Shown here: positions 8,675 through 10,685 of the stretch, in pieces | Layout: each line of letters starts with the position of its first letter | Numbering within the stretch: the first letter of the stretch is position 1 | Assembly: GCA_004151065.3 (NCBI GenBank) | Contig: NWUY0300070659.1 | Span: forward strand, 9,591 to 20,275 | DNA: 10,685 nt | Direction: 5' to 3' | DNA from: Larix sibirica | Lineage: Eukaryota > Streptophyta > Pinopsida > Pinales > Pinaceae | Position numbers and translations under genes: made by a program | Notes under the pieces: generated by a model | What the model saw: only the letters and a program-made list of their open reading frames with translations | What the model was told of the DNA's origin: nothing | Database searches by the model: none

Positions 8675-8962
8675 ATTGTTGACTGTTTATTGTTTAAGGG
8701 CAGCGAACGTCAGTTTTGATTGACAAGTGAACTTGGCCATTTTCTGAGATTATTTTATGCCCTTGGGCGAGGTTTTTCTGAACCTTTAAATGCCCCTTCA
8801 GGGCTCATTCAGATCATATACCTGCTGCTGATATTGTTGACTGTTAGGGCAGCGAAGATCTGCATGTACTGGCAAGTGAACCTCGGCCTGTTTCTGAGGT
8901 TGTCCCTATTCCTTGGGCGAGGTTTCCTGAGCCTTTTGGGACTCCCTTTAGGATTGCATCCA
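8675..8962. repeat. Diverged ~150-bp tandem duplication
   Basis: Copy one (8675-8812) and copy two (8833-8962) share in order ATTGTTGACTGTT, GGGCAGCGAA, CAAGTGAAC, GGCC then TTTCTGAG, and CCTTGGGCGAGGTTT. The offset stays at 149-150 bases over most of the length and is 158 at the left end, where copy one has about nine extra bases. Copy two contains AACCTCG (8879) paired with CGAGGTT (8918), a stem broken by two changes in copy one. Open frames across it begin at non-ATG codons and resemble nothing. Confidence 0.8.
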
Positions 8963-9429
8963 CTGTGTAATGTTTCAGGCTGTCTAACTGGTTCAATATT
9001 GCAGATTTTACATAACAGACCTATCATTTTTTTAATTAGTAAGCACTCATGATGGCTATTATACTTATTGCTGCTGCAAATGGTGAAAAAATGCGCTAAG
9101 AACAGCCCCATTTCAGACCTTATATCATAGCTTAAACTTGTTATTGCTGATTGCGCAGAAATATTATGGGCTTATGCTAATTACAGTGACACATAAATGA
9201 TTAATATTGGACACTAACTGATTAAGTATATTCACTATTATCTGCTGTTTGTGGAGTGCTGAGTTTCTTTACTATACACTTATTGTATTGGTTTAATCAT
9301 GAACTAGCACTTTACCACTTGATCGGACATATATATCATACTTGATTACCTCACAATGGATTCCATTGCAATAGGATGTCTGCAAATTATTCACTGAACT
9401 AACCTTCTCGCATATCTATTATGTCTTCT
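8963..9429. other. Non-coding, nothing recognised
   Basis: AT-rich sequence between the tandem duplication and the gag remnant. No long frame, terminal repeat or domain is seen. Confidence 0.5.
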
Positions 9430-10080
9430 TTATCCTCTGTTAAACTCCATTAAAGGCACTGATATGGCTACCAAGGTTGTGGGAGGTATTTGCACAATTG
9501 TGTTGGCAGGCACATTAAAAGGGCTCTCCCCTTGGGATAACAATAATTCCCGAAGAAGTTGAGAGAGTGGGCTAAGGTGACAGTGGTTCAAGTCTCTCCA
9601 ATGATTGCCATTCGCTAGCATGATCTATAGTTGACACTACAACGTAGCCTGCCAGTTTGAATGGTAACACCATGCATCCTTTGCTAAGGTGCCAGAAATA
9701 CAAGACACTAATGAGAACTCCTCAAACTTTACAGTAAACTCACCCACCTGTGTATTTGCTGAGGCTGCAAATTGTGTCTTACTCTTGCCATTCTTCTTGT
9801 TCGGACACTGACCTGCATAATGGCCAAACTTGTGACATGCAATGCACTTGACTTTACTCATGTCCTTCTTCTTGCCATCCTGAGTGTAAGCCTCCCAACT
9901 CGTATTCATCTTGGCCTTCACCTTGCCATTCCTTGCAAGAGCAATATTCTCCTCTTCATCACACTTCTGTTGGCTCCCATACAAAGATTCCTCTTGAGCC
10001 TCCTCTTGAATGAAGTCATCCCACAGCCTCTGATGCAGGAGCATCTACTCACTAAGGCAATTTGAAATGTAAGTCAGACC
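9430..10080 (-). pseudogene. Ty1/copia-type gag remnant with CCHC zinc knuckle
   Basis: Read on the minus strand from about 10080: a gag-like tail (GLTYISNCLSE, stop, then MLLHQRLWDDFIQEEAQEES), a lysine-rich linker, and a retroviral-type zinc knuckle CIACHKFGHYAGQC (CX2CX4HX4C; first Cys at 9844-9846, last at 9805-9807), which packages RNA in Gag. After it comes VSCISGTLAKDAW, the spacing at which copia polyproteins reach the aspartic protease, but no DSGA motif follows. Stops at 10045, 9637 and 9625, and TAA at 10081, break it. The same frame is open again to 9430 (about 63 codons), perhaps more of the decayed polyprotein. The N-terminal gag, integrase and reverse transcriptase are absent. 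This is a dead fragment lying antisense to the gene at 2790. Confidence 0.75.
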
Positions 10081-10685
10081 TTAAGGTCATGACACTAGCC
10101 AAGGAGGGGTTTATTGTAAAAATATTGTAAATTTCTCTTAATTAGTGAGCATAGTTTTAGAAGATTCTAGATGAGGATAGGTGTCATTATAGTATGATTC
10201 ATGATAACTGATTCCTTAATAAAAGGAGTGACTCGAGTAGGTGATAGAGTTGTAGCAAGTCTGTTTTATGAGTCATTAGATAGGATAGGTTCGAGGCTTC
10301 TAATTTAAAAAACAGTTGCAAGATAATGGGAGTTAGTTTCAATGAGCTGGCAGCTTAGTTTTGGGGCGAGAGATATTTTGTAAGCCTATGGGCAGAGACA
10401 GGGGGGAGATGGAAAAGCAGAGCACAGATCAACCATGATAGCAAAGTAGAACTCTCTGATGTGAAGGTAGGGTTTATTATGTATGTACAGTTCATTTTAT
10501 TGAAGGAGGAGCAGATTCGTCATCTCTGTGTATTATTTATGCATCTTGTGAATGTTGAATCTGTGATTAATATTGGTTTACTAGTGGAAGAATGAAATAG
10601 TTGATTTCATTAAGTGGAAGAGAACAGGGCATAATTTCTGAGTATGAAATTCCCATTCTAAAGGGAACAAAGTAAAATCCCTTTG
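10081..10685. other. Non-coding, possibly LTR-derived
   Basis: No gene is supported. A TTAATAAAAGGAG near 10215 and GTTTTGGGGCGAG followed by TTTTGTAAGCCTATG near 10360-10390 are reminiscent of the U3/R part of plant copia LTRs, but no ends could be placed. One plus-strand frame runs without stop from 10359 for about 78 codons, with no ATG near its start and no similarity I recognise; it holds AAG|GTAGGG near 10466, a possible donor. Confidence 0.3.
10583..10620. repeat. Perfect small hairpin between 8-bp direct repeats
   Basis: AGTGGAAG at 10583-10590 and again at 10613-10620 encloses AATGAAAT (10591-10598), loop AGTTG, and ATTTCATT (10604-10611), a perfect 8-bp stem. The arrangement mimics a tiny foldback insertion with a target duplication. 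Confidence 0.8.

Noticed and set aside
8720-9111. Opposed frames of 110 and 100 codons over the tandem duplication
   Set aside because: The plus frame starts with TTG and both owe their length to the duplicated unit; no protein similarity is seen.
9540-9605. T-arm-like GGTTCAAGTCTC suggesting a tRNA
   Set aside because: The bases on either side of the loop do not pair into a T-stem, and no acceptor, D or anticodon stem can be drawn.
9772-10065. Plus-strand hydrophobic frame of 97 codons opposite the gag remnant
   Set aside because: The minus strand carries a perfect CCHC zinc knuckle with gag-like context, so the plus frame is its shadow.

Overview
The window looks like nuclear DNA from a large-genome land plant, probably a gymnosperm or a similar retroelement-rich seed plant; the lineage is inference. 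The evidence is AT-rich non-coding sequence, one long plant-type proline/serine-rich coding exon ending at a good GT splice donor, a decayed piece of a plant LRR receptor-kinase gene, and remains of LTR retrotransposons. I see no operons, tRNA, rRNA or CRISPR.

Layout. 1-652: AT-rich, nothing recognised. 653-1156: a broken copy of a TMKL1-like receptor pseudokinase (membrane segment and N-lobe only), with two in-frame stops and a one-base frameshift. 1157-1900: non-coding, with a few short repeats. 1901-2253: microsatellite plus a nested tandem repeat whose unit can fold into a hairpin. 2254-2789: upstream region of the main gene. 2790-4346: the only convincing functional coding sequence, a secreted Ser/Pro-rich wall-type protein that runs into the first part of a cadherin-like beta-sandwich domain and stops at a phase-0 splice donor. 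4347 to the window end: probably one long intron, or intron plus intergenic DNA, filled with repeat material. This includes a minus-strand TATA box near 6350, an LTR-like block from 6849 with a plus-strand TATA box at 7559, many AGGGTTT telo-box motifs (6115-8655), a diverged ~150-bp tandem duplication (8675-8962), and a minus-strand Ty1/copia gag remnant with an intact zinc knuckle (9430-10080).

Only the gene at 2790 appears to be under coding constraint. The receptor-kinase piece and the gag piece are fossils. The most interesting object is the domain combination in the 2790 protein: a hydroxyproline-rich-glycoprotein-like region joined to a cadherin-like beta-sandwich, a fold best known from bacteria and, in my recollection, rare in land plants. 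The second half of that domain is not in the sequence that I can read and should lie beyond the intron.
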